From Acinetobacter sp. ANC 4178 (lineage in GTDB: Bacteria; Pseudomonadota; Gammaproteobacteria; Pseudomonadales; Moraxellaceae): a stretch of 64,000 nucleotides of DNA. The stretch spans positions 22,311 through 86,310 of the forward strand of contig NZ_SJOD01000009.1 in NCBI RefSeq assembly GCF_004331175.1. The letters run 5' to 3'. Of the stretch, positions 1 to 9,921 are shown in pieces. A program made the translations under genes and the position numbers. Below the pieces are notes generated by a model. It had not been told where the DNA came from. It made no database searches and worked only from the letters and a program-made list of their open reading frames with translations. Position 1 is the first letter of the stretch, and each line of letters opens with the position of its first letter.

Positions 1-1
1 C

Positions 2-331
<330 letters not shown>

Positions 332-370
332 TTAGCTAAAAAAATATTGGTGTTCAGAAAAAACTCCGTT

Positions 371-395
371 AGGATGAAATAGTCATTTTCATCCT
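371..395. repeat. 9-bp perfect inverted repeat in the thiC-nudF gap
   Basis: Arms AGGATGAAA (371-379) and TTTCATCCT (387-395) flank a 7-nt loop. It begins 39 nt after the thiC stop and ends 11 nt before the nudF ATG. No T-tract follows, so it is not a classic intrinsic terminator; it could be a processing or attenuation hairpin at the nudF ribosome-binding region. Confidence 0.5.
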
Positions 396-406
396 GACCG
401 AGCTTT

Positions 407-1027
407 ATGACTATTATTAAACGAGCAACGTATAACAGCGACGAAGTAGACATTCTTTCTCGAGAATATTTATTTCGCGGCTTTATTCAGGTTGAAAAAG
501 TCAGCCTCAAACATCGTTTATTTCAGCAAAGCCAATACACCTCTGTTATTCATCGGGAATTGATTCAACGTCCTGAAGCGGCAGGCGTTTTGATTTATAA
601 TGATCATCAACAAAAATTCGCTTTAATTGAACAATTTCGTATTGGTGCAATGGATGATCAAGATTCACCATGGCAACTTGAAATTATTGCAGGTGTACTA
701 GACGGCGATGAATCGCCTGAAAGCTGCATACGACGTGAAAGTCTGGAAGAGTCAGGCTGTGAGTTGCAACAGTTACAGCACCTCTTCAGCTTTTACCCTT
801 CTGCTGGAGCATGTGCCGAGCTTTTTCATCTTTATAGCGCAGAAGCAGAACTGCCCGAGCAAGGCGGAATTTTTGGCGTTCCAGATGAAGGCGAGAATAT
901 TCAATTACATATTATTGATTATGCCGACATACGGAACCTCCTAACCAACGGTCGGCTCAGAAATGCGCCTGTCATTATGGCATTGCAATGGTTAGAACAA
1001 CATATTAAAACTACAAGGAATGTCTAA
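407..1027 (+). CDS. nudF: ADP-ribose pyrophosphatase (Nudix hydrolase NudF)
   Basis: A 206-residue Nudix hydrolase that splits ADP-ribose (and related ADP-sugars) into AMP and ribose 5-phosphate. The Nudix box is visible at about residues 95-118: GVLDGDESPE followed by RRESLEESGC, matching GX5EX7REUXEEXGU. The N-terminal domain (FIQVEKVSLKHRLF) and length match the NudF branch, and the order nudF-cpdA is the familiar gammaproteobacterial pairing. The ribosome-binding site is weak (GAG in gaccgagcttt), and a hairpin sits just upstream. The stop overlaps the upstream edge of the cpdA translation signal, so the two are probably cotranscribed. Confidence 0.9.
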   Translation: MTIIKRATYNSDEVDILSREYLFRGFIQVEKVSLKHRLFQQSQYTSVIHRELIQRPEAAGVLIYNDHQQKFALIEQFRIGAMDDQDSPWQLEIIAGVLDGDESPESCIRRESLEESGCELQQLQHLFSFYPSAGACAELFHLYSAEAELPEQGGIFGVPDEGENIQLHIIDYADIRNLLTNGRLRNAPVIMALQWLEQHIKTTRNV

Positions 1028-1037
1028 GGGGACGGAC

Positions 1038-1847
1038 ATGACTTTAAAACAACGGCATGACCAGCAGCAAAGCTGGACCATCATACAAATTTCAGATACA
1101 CATTTAATGAATCAGGACGATTTAGAATTTGTGCATATGAATCCTGAGCAAAGTTTTCATCGCGTGATGGCTCAAATTCAACATGAATATCCACACGCGC
1201 ACGCGCTGATTCATACAGGTGATTTGGCGCAGGTTCCCGTGCCTGAAACCTATCAACGCTACCTCGATTTTATGCAAACCACGGGGTTCCAATACTATCA
1301 AGTGCCTGGCAACCACGACAATGCCGATTTTTTCCCCTTTTATCAGCAGCAAAATAAAGTCCATGCCATTCCCATGGGCAATTGGTGTTTAGTACTGCTC
1401 AATAGTGCTGTGAAAGGCAAAATTGATGGCTGGATTGATACAGAACAACTCAAACAACTAGATCACATTCTCAGCCTCCATGCCGAGCAATATATTTTAA
1501 TTGCCTGCCATCATCATCCCTTTGAAATGCAGTCCCGCTGGATTGATCAACATATTCTGAAAAATACCGAACACTTGACCGATGTCTTGGCTAAACACTC
1601 CAATGTCAAATTGGTATTATGTGGTCATGTCCATCAAGCTTCGGAAAATCAATGGCATGGCATCCACTTTTTATCTACTCCGTCTACCTGTGTACAATTT
1701 AAACCGCGCAGTGATGATTTTGCACTTGACGATGAAGCCCCTGGCTATCGTATCGTACAATTAAAAGCCAATGGCGAGTTTACAACTCAAGTTCATCGTA
1801 CGCAGCCCATACAGAAAAAAATAAATATTGAAATTACAGGCTACTAA
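1038..1847 (+). CDS. cpdA: 3',5'-cyclic-AMP phosphodiesterase CpdA
   Basis: A cytosolic metallophosphoesterase of 269 residues that hydrolyses cAMP to AMP, setting the level of the Vfr/Crp signal. All metal-binding blocks are visible in order: QISDTHL, HTGDLAQ, PGNHDN, ACHHHPF and CGHVHQ. I place the start at 1038, where AAGGGGA (1026-1032) lies 5 nt upstream; an in-frame ATG at 1020 has AAGGA directly abutting it, which is too close. It starts 10 nt after the nudF stop, so it is an operon partner. Within the class III cyclic nucleotide phosphodiesterases the cAMP assignment is the usual one but not provable from sequence alone. Confidence 0.88.
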   Translation: MTLKQRHDQQQSWTIIQISDTHLMNQDDLEFVHMNPEQSFHRVMAQIQHEYPHAHALIHTGDLAQVPVPETYQRYLDFMQTTGFQYYQVPGNHDNADFFPFYQQQNKVHAIPMGNWCLVLLNSAVKGKIDGWIDTEQLKQLDHILSLHAEQYILIACHHHPFEMQSRWIDQHILKNTEHLTDVLAKHSNVKLVLCGHVHQASENQWHGIHFLSTPSTCVQFKPRSDDFALDDEAPGYRIVQLKANGEFTTQVHRTQPIQKKINIEITGY

Positions 1848-2058
1848 CTTTTCATTTCATTTTATTTCCATTATGTTATGGCTGCTAAATAAAAGGTGAT
1901 AGCTTAAATCGAAACATCAAAGACTATCCAGAATTGAAAAAAGTCTATATGATGACGACCCCTGTGGAACGATCTCTGCATGGGCGGTAGATAAAAACAC
2001 TTGCATATCACCATATTTTTTGCGTATAGATGTACGTATATGATGAGGAATGCCCTAT
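1848..2058. other. Intergenic region before dksA
   Basis: About 210 bp, AT-rich, holding the presumed dksA promoter. A possible -10 TATAGA lies near 2030 with a poor -35 (TTGCAT). No ORF, terminator or RNA gene that I can support. Confidence 0.4.
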
Positions 2059-2586
2059 ATGGCGAATGACAACCAAACCCAAGTCTTGGATGAACATACA
2101 GATGTTGTAGATGACAAATCTACCAAGCGCGTACGTAAAGCAAAGCCGAAGGCAACTGATGGTGGTTCTACTGCAAGCTTATTTGGTATTGAACCTTATC
2201 AGCCAAAAAAGAATGAAGAATACATGTCTGAAGGACAGCTTGAGCACTTCCGCCTGATTTTATTGGCATGGAAAAAAGAGCTCATGTCTGAAGTGGATCG
2301 TACCCTCAACACCATGCAAGATGAAAATACAGCATTGCCTGATGTCAATGACCGCGCAACGCAAGAAGAAGAATTTGCAATTGAATTAAGAACACGTGAC
2401 CGTGAGCGCAAATTGATTCGTAAAATTGAGCAATCGATTGAAGCGATCAAGAATGATGATTACGGTTTCTGTGAAACATGTGGTATCGAAATTGGTTTAC
2501 GCCGTTTAGAAGCACGCCCAACAGCGACATTGTGTATCGATTGCAAAACTTTGGCTGAAATCAAAGAGAAGCAAAACAACGGTTAA
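2059..2586 (+). CDS. dksA: RNA polymerase-binding transcription factor DksA
   Basis: A 175-residue DksA, the (p)ppGpp cofactor that binds the RNA polymerase secondary channel and adjusts rRNA and amino-acid promoters. The coiled-coil tip with acidic pair (DVNDRATQEEEF, as in E. coli DPVDRATQEEEF) and the C4 zinc finger CETCG-X17-CIDC are intact. It carries a ~45-residue N-terminal extension relative to the E. coli core. Start chosen at 2059, 8 nt after GAGGAA (2045-2050); an ATG at 2050 lies inside that Shine-Dalgarno. gluQ follows in the same direction, as in many gammaproteobacteria. Confidence 0.95.
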   Translation: MANDNQTQVLDEHTDVVDDKSTKRVRKAKPKATDGGSTASLFGIEPYQPKKNEEYMSEGQLEHFRLILLAWKKELMSEVDRTLNTMQDENTALPDVNDRATQEEEFAIELRTRDRERKLIRKIEQSIEAIKNDDYGFCETCGIEIGLRRLEARPTATLCIDCKTLAEIKEKQNNG

Positions 2587-2600
2587 GTATGTTATTCAAT

Positions 2601-2640
2601 AATCCTCCCCTAACCTCTCCCTTACAACAGGAGGGGGACA
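2601..2640. repeat. CT/GA-rich imperfect palindrome, likely dispersed repeat
   Basis: A pyrimidine-rich arm (CCTCCCCTAACCTCTCCC, 2604-2621) faces a purine-rich arm (AGGAGGGGGA, 2629-2638). Its look is that of short repeats scattered in Acinetobacter intergenic regions (recollection, not searched). The purine arm also supplies the Shine-Dalgarno of gluQ. Confidence 0.45.
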
Positions 2641-2645
2641 ACAGG

Positions 2646-3509
2646 ATGGCTTATGTGGGTCGGTTTGCGCCATCGCCAACCGGCCCTTTACATTTTGGCT
2701 CACTACTCACAGCCGTTGCCAGTTATTGCGATGCCAAGGCACAACAGGGACAGTGGTTGGTTCGTATCGAAGATACCGATATTCCTCGTATTTATCCTGG
2801 CAGTGAACAACATATTCTTGAATGCCTAGATGCCTTTCAGCTTTATCCTGATGCTGAGATTATTTTCCAGAAAGATCGCCTAGACCTTTATGAAACAGTG
2901 ATTGAGCAGTTACACACTGCGGGTCAGGTCTATGCCTGCGCCTGTACCCGAAAAATGCTCGGTTCCAATCACATCTATGCGGGGACCTGCCGTGATTTAG
3001 CGCTGCCCTTTGAACAGCAAGCCATTCGCGTTAAAGTGGAAGATCAACGTATTTGCTTTCAAGATCGGTTGCAAGGGCTACACTGTTCTAATCTAAAAGA
3101 TGATTTGGGGGACTTCGTCCTCAAACGTCGAGATGGCATTATCAATTATCAACTCGCCGTTGTCGTGGATGATTATTTGCAAGGGATCACTCATGTCGTT
3201 CGCGGTGCAGATTTACTGGATAATACCGAACGGCAAATTTGGCTCGGACAACTGCTGGGTTATCCGACATTGAGCTATATGCATCTGCCACTCGCCATGA
3301 ATGATCAGGGTCAAAAACTCTCAAAGCAAAACCTTGCACAGGCCTTAGACTCGAAGCAAGCACCTGAATTATTACAACAGGCACTGTGCGCTTTGCATCA
3401 ATCCAAAGTAGATATAGACCGACCTGAAATCATGCTGCAACAAGCCGTGGCACAGTGGAATACCGAACTCATTCCTCACTGCATCGAATTGCAAGGGCAT
3501 TACCTCTAA
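2646..3509 (+). CDS. gluQ: Glutamyl-Q tRNA(Asp) synthetase
   Basis: A 287-residue paralogue of the glutamyl-tRNA synthetase catalytic domain without an anticodon-binding domain; it attaches glutamate to queuosine at position 34 of tRNA(Asp). Seen: the HIGH-like signature (APSPTGPLHFGSL, residues ~8-20), the zinc-binding cysteines CAC...YAGTC around residues 98-118, and a KMSKS-like KLSKQN. Start placed at 2646 (MAYVGRFAPS) because AGGAGG lies at 2629-2634; a longer frame from 2589 would translate the repeat and has no ribosome site. Coupled to dksA as in E. coli. Confidence 0.93.
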   Translation: MAYVGRFAPSPTGPLHFGSLLTAVASYCDAKAQQGQWLVRIEDTDIPRIYPGSEQHILECLDAFQLYPDAEIIFQKDRLDLYETVIEQLHTAGQVYACACTRKMLGSNHIYAGTCRDLALPFEQQAIRVKVEDQRICFQDRLQGLHCSNLKDDLGDFVLKRRDGIINYQLAVVVDDYLQGITHVVRGADLLDNTERQIWLGQLLGYPTLSYMHLPLAMNDQGQKLSKQNLAQALDSKQAPELLQQALCALHQSKVDIDRPEIMLQQAVAQWNTELIPHCIELQGHYL

Positions 3510-3514
3510 TTCTA

Positions 3515-3555
3515 GAGAAAATAAAAAACCTCTCATCTGCTTAGACAAGAGGTTT
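3515..3555 (-). terminator. Intrinsic terminator of murD-ftsW
   Basis: Stem AAACCTCT (3526-3533) / AGAGGTTT (3548-3555). On the minus strand it is followed by a T-rich tail, so it ends the ftsW transcript; it lies in the convergent gap with gluQ and may act both ways weakly. Confidence 0.8.
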
Positions 3556-3601
3556 CAAAATTAAAAGATCTACTGCTTAATTTTGGACAAATCCAATAGG
3601 C

Positions 3602-4798
3602 TTAGAAGCTTGATTCTTCCTTACTCGGGTTAATGTCTTGTGTCGTCGCATCAATCTTCAGAATTAAACTGATCATCACCGCACACATAATTAAAGATGA
3701 ACCACCATAACTAATAAAAGGCAACGTTAAACCCTTGGTCGGCAACATCCCCATATTCATGCCCGCATTTACTAAGATTTGCAGCAAGAAAATAATACTG
3801 ATGCCGTAAGCCAAATAGCCTGCACGCAAGTATTGATTGCGTAGCGCACGATGACCAATTTTAATACAGCACACCAACATACCAAAAGATAAAAGCAAGA
3901 CCACGGTAATGCCTAAAAAGCCGAATTCCTCCCCCAGTACCGCCAACATAAAGTCGGTATGCGCTTCCGGTAAATACGACATCTTTTGAATACTATGACC
4001 TAAGCCAACCCCTGCCCATTCACCACGACCAAAGGCCATTAGCGCATTAGACAGCTGATAACCCGCACCCAAAGGATCATTCCAAGGGTTAGAGAACGAC
4101 ATCAAGCGTTCAAAACGGTAAGGTTCAAATACAATGAGGAAGAAGAAGGCTGTTAGAATCGCACCAAGGGCAATACCAAACTGAATGACTGGAGCTCCTG
4201 CTAAAAAGAACACTCCCAACATCATCAGCACGATGACCACTGTTGCACCTAAATCAGGTTCTGCAATAATCAAACCAACCGTTAAAATCATAATTGCCGC
4301 AAGTCGTACCAAACCTTTAACGGTATTCCGAACTTCTGCCGCACGGCGCACCACATAGTCTGCCGTAAAGATGGCCATCATGACTTTGGCAACTTCCGTG
4401 GCTTGCAATGTAAAGCCTGCGATACGAATCCAACGTGTCGAACCATTCACCTCCGTCCCGATCACCAGTACAGCAGCGAGCAATACAATGGTGATGAGCC
4501 ACAAGGGAAAGGTATTGTTGAACCATATATTCAAGGAAACCCGATAGGCCAAAAATGCTGCGATACCAGCTACCACAATTGAAATGGCATGCCGTACAAC
4601 ATAATGGAAAGGATTCTCCAGCATCCGATCGGCATAAGGCATGGAAGCCGATGCCACCATGATGGAACCTAAACACAGCAAAGCAATCACACAAAAAATC
4701 AGAACATTTCGTGCCGTAAATTCAGCAGGAATTCGCGGACTGAGACGTTCATAGACTTGCTGAACTTTATTGATCGTTGTCTGAGCTAAACCCGCCAT
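3602..4798 (-). CDS. ftsW: Peptidoglycan glycosyltransferase FtsW (SEDS family)
   Basis: A 398-residue polytopic inner-membrane protein of the SEDS family, the septal peptidoglycan polymerase working with PBP3 (FtsI). About ten hydrophobic segments are visible, with the family signatures FSNPWNDPLGAGYQL, GLGHSIQKMSYLPEAHTDF and the C-terminal GLTLPFISYGGSS. Clear AAGGAGAGAG upstream of the ATG. It lies 23 nt after murD, the classical division-cluster order, which favours FtsW over RodA. The dcw cluster is otherwise split: murG and murC do not follow. Confidence 0.92.
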   Translation of the reverse strand: MAGLAQTTINKVQQVYERLSPRIPAEFTARNVLIFCVIALLCLGSIMVASASMPYADRMLENPFHYVVRHAISIVVAGIAAFLAYRVSLNIWFNNTFPLWLITIVLLAAVLVIGTEVNGSTRWIRIAGFTLQATEVAKVMMAIFTADYVVRRAAEVRNTVKGLVRLAAIMILTVGLIIAEPDLGATVVIVLMMLGVFFLAGAPVIQFGIALGAILTAFFFLIVFEPYRFERLMSFSNPWNDPLGAGYQLSNALMAFGRGEWAGVGLGHSIQKMSYLPEAHTDFMLAVLGEEFGFLGITVVLLLSFGMLVCCIKIGHRALRNQYLRAGYLAYGISIIFLLQILVNAGMNMGMLPTKGLTLPFISYGGSSLIMCAVMISLILKIDATTQDINPSKEESSF

Positions 4799-4821
4799 AC
4801 AACTCTCTCCTTATCATTCTT

Positions 4822-6210
<1,389 letters not shown>

Positions 6211-6280
6211 TTAGCACTTTGCTGTTTTGAATGCTTTTTCTGTTTTGACTTTCTCTCTGTTTTTTTGTGTCAGCGCGTAA

Positions 6281-6310
6281 AAAAGCCGTCAAATTTGACG
6301 GCTTTTTTGT
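6281..6310 (-). terminator. Intrinsic terminator of the feo operon
   Basis: Hairpin AAAAAGCCGTCA...TGACGGCTTTTTT, about 6281-6308, between the feo cluster and murD. On the minus strand it directly follows the last feo gene and ends in a T-run, so it closes that operon. Confidence 0.8.
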
Positions 6311-6327
6311 GATTAGGGGAAATTTGC

Positions 6328-6582
6328 TTATTTCCACTTCACCGCTTGAATCTCAGCATTTTTATTTACACTCGGTGCATCGTCTTGGCTACAGCCACAA
6401 CCGCCACCACAGCCTGCAACAGGTGCAGGCTTCAGCCATTTAGATACCGTGTTCCAACCCTGTTTTTCAGTAAATCCAGCCAATGCGCCAAAGGTTTTAT
6501 TGGACGTTTTCGGAAACACTTTCTTAAACACCACCACGGTACTCCACAGTACCAAAGCAGCAACAATCAGAATTTCAACCAT
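6328..6582 (-). CDS. FeoB-associated Cys-rich small membrane protein
   Basis: An 84-residue protein with one N-terminal membrane helix (MVEILIVAALVLWSTVVVF) and a cysteine/glycine cluster CGGGCGC in the cytosolic tail. Start at 6582 is set by AAGGAGA at 6591-6597. It follows feoB by 20 nt in the same operon, so it occupies the place of FeoC but does not resemble the winged-helix FeoC; it fits the FeoB-associated Cys-rich proteins (DUF6587-like is my best family guess). A role in assisting Fe(II) entry, perhaps by metal contact, is inference from position and cysteines. Confidence 0.75.
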   Translation of the reverse strand: MVEILIVAALVLWSTVVVFKKVFPKTSNKTFGALAGFTEKQGWNTVSKWLKPAPVAGCGGGCGCSQDDAPSVNKNAEIQAVKWK

Positions 6583-6602
6583 ATTCAGAGTCTCCTTGCA
6601 GA

Positions 6603-8459
6603 TTAACCGAAATAGTGTGACGCAATTTGATAAGTCAGGAATGACATCAAATACGCTAAGCCAAACAAATATGCGGTCATAAAGCTCACAGTTTTCCATG
6701 AACCTGTTTCACGACGTACAGTCGCCAAAGTTGCTAAACAATGTGGCGCATAAATAAACCAAACCAGTAAAGACAAACCAGTTGCTAAAGACCAACCTAA
6801 ATCACTGTTGCCACCAATGATTGCCGCCAATCCTTGCGACATTGCATCATCATTCACCGCAGATAAAGCATAGACTGTGCCCAATGCAGCAACCACAACC
6901 TCACGTGCTGCCATCGCGGGAATCAAGGCGATACAAATCTGCCAGTTAAAGCCCAATGGTGCAAAAATCGGTTGCATGACATGGCCCAACATTCCTGCGA
7001 AGGAATAATCGATATCCGGCATGGTCGCGCCCACTGGCGGTTGAGGAAACGTACACAGGAACCACAACAAAATTGAAAGCGCGAAAATAATCCCACCCAC
7101 GCGTTTCATAAAGATTTTGGTACGATCCAACAAACCAATTCCGACACTTTTTAAGTCAGGAAAACGGTAACTCGGTAGTTCCATCAGCAAAGCATGTTGC
7201 GATTTATCTTTTTGGAAAAATTTCAATACAAATGAAACGATCAATGCACTGACAATGCCCGCCATATACAAAGCAAACAGCACCAAACCTTGTAAATTAA
7301 AAATTCCCCACACGGTGTGCGCAGGAATAAACGCTGCAATTAACAAGGCGTATACAGGCAAACGTGCTGAACAGGTCATCAGAGGTGCCACAAAAATAGT
7401 GGTCAAACGATCCCGTGGGTCACTGATACTCCGGGTTGCCATAATTCCGGGTACCGCACAAGCAAAACTAGACAGCAAGGGAATAAATGCACGTCCACTC
7501 AAACCTGCTTTAAACATCAGTTTATCTAGCAAGAACGCTGCACGAGGTAAATAGCCCGATTCTTCCAAAACCAAAATAAAGAAGAACAGAATAATAATCT
7601 GGGGTAAAAACACCACCACACCGCCCGCACCGGCAATAATTCCGTCAACTACCAAACTATGTAATAAAGGTTGCGAAATGGATGCGCCAATCACTCCACC
7701 CAACCAGCCAAATAAACTTTCAATGCCATCCATAAATGGCGCAGCCCAAGCAAAAACGGCTTGGAAAACTACAAACATCATCACAGCCAGCGTGACTAAG
7801 CCAAATACGGGATGTAAAAAAATTCGATCAAGGAAATCAGAGCGTTTATCTTCTTGGTCTGCATACTGAACAACATCATGCAAAATCGTCGCAATTTTTT
7901 GGTGATGCGAACCTTTTAAGCCACTCAGTTCCGTATGGGGCACTGCATATTTGGCTTGATCTAAAGCATTCAACAAGTTTTCAATGCCTGCATTACGCAC
8001 CGCAACGGTTTCAGCAACAGGAATGCCTAAACGTTCAGACAGTTTCTGGGTATTGATTTGCATCCCACGACGGCGTGCTTCATCCATCATGTTCAGAACC
8101 AACAGAATTGGACGTCCCAATTCAATCATTTCCAGAACTAAACCTAAATGCAGTTTTAAGTTGGTGGCATCCACCACACATAAAAATGCATCCTGATGCC
8201 CTTCTGCTACAATTTTGCCCTGTACCACATCACGGGTAATGGCTTCGTCAGGGCTGGTTGCATCTAAACTATAAGTTCCCGGCAAGTCCAAGACCCGAAC
8301 AGCTTTTCCTGAAGGCAGGGAAAACTGCCCCATTTTGCGCTCGACCGTTACCCCAGCATAGTTGGCAACTTTCTGGCGGGTTCCTGTTAAATGGTTAAAT
8401 AAAGAGGTTTTACCGCAGTTAGGGTTCCCGACAAGGGCAATACGCAACGCATCACTCAT
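6603..8459 (-). CDS. feoB: Ferrous iron transporter FeoB
   Basis: A 618-residue Fe(II) transporter: cytosolic G-protein domain, then a membrane domain with the two Gate motifs. Seen: G1 GNPNCGKTS (residues ~11-19), G3 DLPGTYSL, G4 NMMD, then about eight membrane segments including SSFACAVPGIMATRS. It is clearly shorter than the ~770-residue E. coli protein, ending soon after the second Gate region; the polypeptide is complete, without frameshift. Start overlaps the feoA stop (ATGA), showing translational coupling. Iron repression through Fur is likely from the site before feoA. Confidence 0.95.
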   Translation of the reverse strand: MSDALRIALVGNPNCGKTSLFNHLTGTRQKVANYAGVTVERKMGQFSLPSGKAVRVLDLPGTYSLDATSPDEAITRDVVQGKIVAEGHQDAFLCVVDATNLKLHLGLVLEMIELGRPILLVLNMMDEARRRGMQINTQKLSERLGIPVAETVAVRNAGIENLLNALDQAKYAVPHTELSGLKGSHHQKIATILHDVVQYADQEDKRSDFLDRIFLHPVFGLVTLAVMMFVVFQAVFAWAAPFMDGIESLFGWLGGVIGASISQPLLHSLVVDGIIAGAGGVVVFLPQIIILFFFILVLEESGYLPRAAFLLDKLMFKAGLSGRAFIPLLSSFACAVPGIMATRSISDPRDRLTTIFVAPLMTCSARLPVYALLIAAFIPAHTVWGIFNLQGLVLFALYMAGIVSALIVSFVLKFFQKDKSQHALLMELPSYRFPDLKSVGIGLLDRTKIFMKRVGGIIFALSILLWFLCTFPQPPVGATMPDIDYSFAGMLGHVMQPIFAPLGFNWQICIALIPAMAAREVVVAALGTVYALSAVNDDAMSQGLAAIIGGNSDLGWSLATGLSLLVWFIYAPHCLATLATVRRETGSWKTVSFMTAYLFGLAYLMSFLTYQIASHYFG

Positions 8460-8719
8460 GCAGGTGCTCCTTCCATCTCAATTTCAATTTTTTCTGCTTC
8501 AGCTTTTCTTAGTGCGAAACGGGTAAATCCGACCTGAATTAAAATCGGATCACCACCAAAAATACCTTTTGTCACCACCTGAACGGACGTACCAGGCACA
8601 AAACCTAAAGTTTCCAAACGACTGGCTATTAGGTCAGTCTGAGCTGCATCATCATCCATATTTCGTTTTACGTTACGAATAATGGCTGTTTGCTTGACTT
8701 TCAAATCAGATAAAAGCAC
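8456..8719 (-). CDS. feoA: Ferrous iron transport protein A (FeoA)
   Basis: A small SH3-like cytosolic protein that supports FeoB. The conserved core (RLETLGFVPGTSVQVV, then FALRKAEAEKIEIE) is intact. I place the start at a GTG at 8719, giving 87 residues, normal for FeoA. An in-frame ATG at 8776 cannot be the start: it lies upstream of the predicted -10 box (8747-8752) and within the Fur-like site. The ribosome site before the GTG is weak (AGGG, about 11 nt away), so the exact start is uncertain. Confidence 0.85.
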   Translation of the reverse strand: MLLSDLKVKQTAIIRNVKRNMDDDAAQTDLIASRLETLGFVPGTSVQVVTKGIFGGDPILIQVGFTRFALRKAEAEKIEIEMEGAPA

Positions 8720-8746
8720 CGCACTAAACCCTAAAATATTTTCTGT

Positions 8747-8777
8747 AGTATACAAGCAAATGAGAATAATTACCAAA
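8747..8777 (-). promoter_or_regulatory. feo promoter with Fur-like box
   Basis: On the minus strand a -35-like TTGGTA and a -10 TATACT (8747-8752) are spaced 18 bp. Between them lies AAATGAGAATAATTACC (8758-8774), close to the Fur consensus core AATGATAATCATT. A Fur repressor bound here would cover the promoter, the standard arrangement for feo operons. A weaker similar stretch lies near 8790-8805. Confidence 0.6.
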
Positions 8778-8851
8778 TAAGGTTAGATTCCTATTCGCAT
8801 TCACTTTATACCACAAGGTCAACCCAGAAAAATGTTGTAAAATTAGTTAAG

Positions 8852-9808
8852 ATGAACGATCTAAATCGGTTTCCTGAATTCGAAGCAGTCATGTTAAATA
8901 AAAAACCTAGAATACCTACACCTGTCCAAATTCCAGAAAAACTCAGCTTTCTTCAGGGTTTCCGTGATTATTTAATTGCACAAACTGTCAGCCCCCACAC
9001 CCGTAATGCCTATCTTTCTGACCTGATTCAATGCAGCGAATGCCACAGCAAAGCCCTAATCGATTGGCAAAGTGAAGATATTGCGGATGTACTTCTCCAC
9101 TTAACTCAGCAAGGGAAAAGCCCGCGATCGATTGCACGTAGTCTGTCTGCCTTGCGTTCATTTTATAAATTTTTACGAGAACAAAAGCTTCGCAGTGATA
9201 ATCCTGTGGCCAGTCATCGTACCCCTAAAATTGGACGTGCCTTACCTAAAGATCTTTCAGAACAAGATGTTGAAGCACTTATTCATGCACCAGATACCAG
9301 TACTGCATTGGGCTTACGCGACCGTGCCATGTTTGAGGTCTTATATGCCTGTGGTTTGCGTGTATCAGAATTGTTAAATTTACGCTTAGAACTGATCAAT
9401 TTAAAACAAGGTTATCTACGGATTGTCGGTAAAGGCAATAAAGAACGTTTGGTGCCTTTAGGACAAGTGGCTTGTCAATGGATTGAAAACTACTTGGCAC
9501 AAGCCAGACCCAGCCTCTATAAATCTGCAACCGACTATGTTTTTCTGACCCAACAAGGCGGCATTATGAGTCGGCAAAACTTCTGGTATGCGATTAAACG
9601 CTACGCGCTACAGGCAGGTATTCAAGCCGAACTTTCACCACATACCATGCGTCACGCTTTTGCGACCCATTTACTCAACCATGGTGCGGATTTACGTGTG
9701 GTGCAAGTATTGTTAGGACATAGTGATTTATCGACCACACAAATTTATACCCATGTGGCCCAAGTCCGTATGCAACAACTGCATGCCGAATTCCATCCAA
9801 GAGCCTAA
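8852..9808 (+). CDS. xerD: Tyrosine recombinase XerD
   Basis: A 318-residue tyrosine recombinase that, with XerC, resolves chromosome dimers at dif under FtsK control. The SAM-like N-terminal DNA-binding domain is followed by the catalytic domain: arginine in YACGLRVSELLNLR, lysine in VGKGNKERLVPLG, H-X2-R in HTMRHAFATHLL, histidine in LLGHSDLSTTQ, and nucleophilic tyrosine in IYTHV. About 20 residues longer at the N-terminus than E. coli XerD; a second ATG at 8891 could be the start, and neither has a strong ribosome site. xerD before dsbC-hom-thrC is the pseudomonad order, which favours XerD over XerC. Confidence 0.9.
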   Translation: MNDLNRFPEFEAVMLNKKPRIPTPVQIPEKLSFLQGFRDYLIAQTVSPHTRNAYLSDLIQCSECHSKALIDWQSEDIADVLLHLTQQGKSPRSIARSLSALRSFYKFLREQKLRSDNPVASHRTPKIGRALPKDLSEQDVEALIHAPDTSTALGLRDRAMFEVLYACGLRVSELLNLRLELINLKQGYLRIVGKGNKERLVPLGQVACQWIENYLAQARPSLYKSATDYVFLTQQGGIMSRQNFWYAIKRYALQAGIQAELSPHTMRHAFATHLLNHGADLRVVQVLLGHSDLSTTQIYTHVAQVRMQQLHAEFHPRA

Positions 9809-9921
9809 AAAAGCCAAAAGCTAGATCTGCTTCACAGAGTCCACACCAAGAAACACCACGCTACAAAGATTTTTTTGCTATGCTAGCTTCCTGTTTTTAT
9901 ACCTAAAAGAAAGGGTTTTAT

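Noticed and set aside
8852..9808. Phage or integron integrase instead of XerD
   Set aside because: No attachment site, cassette or phage genes nearby; context xerD-dsbC-hom-thrC is core chromosome.
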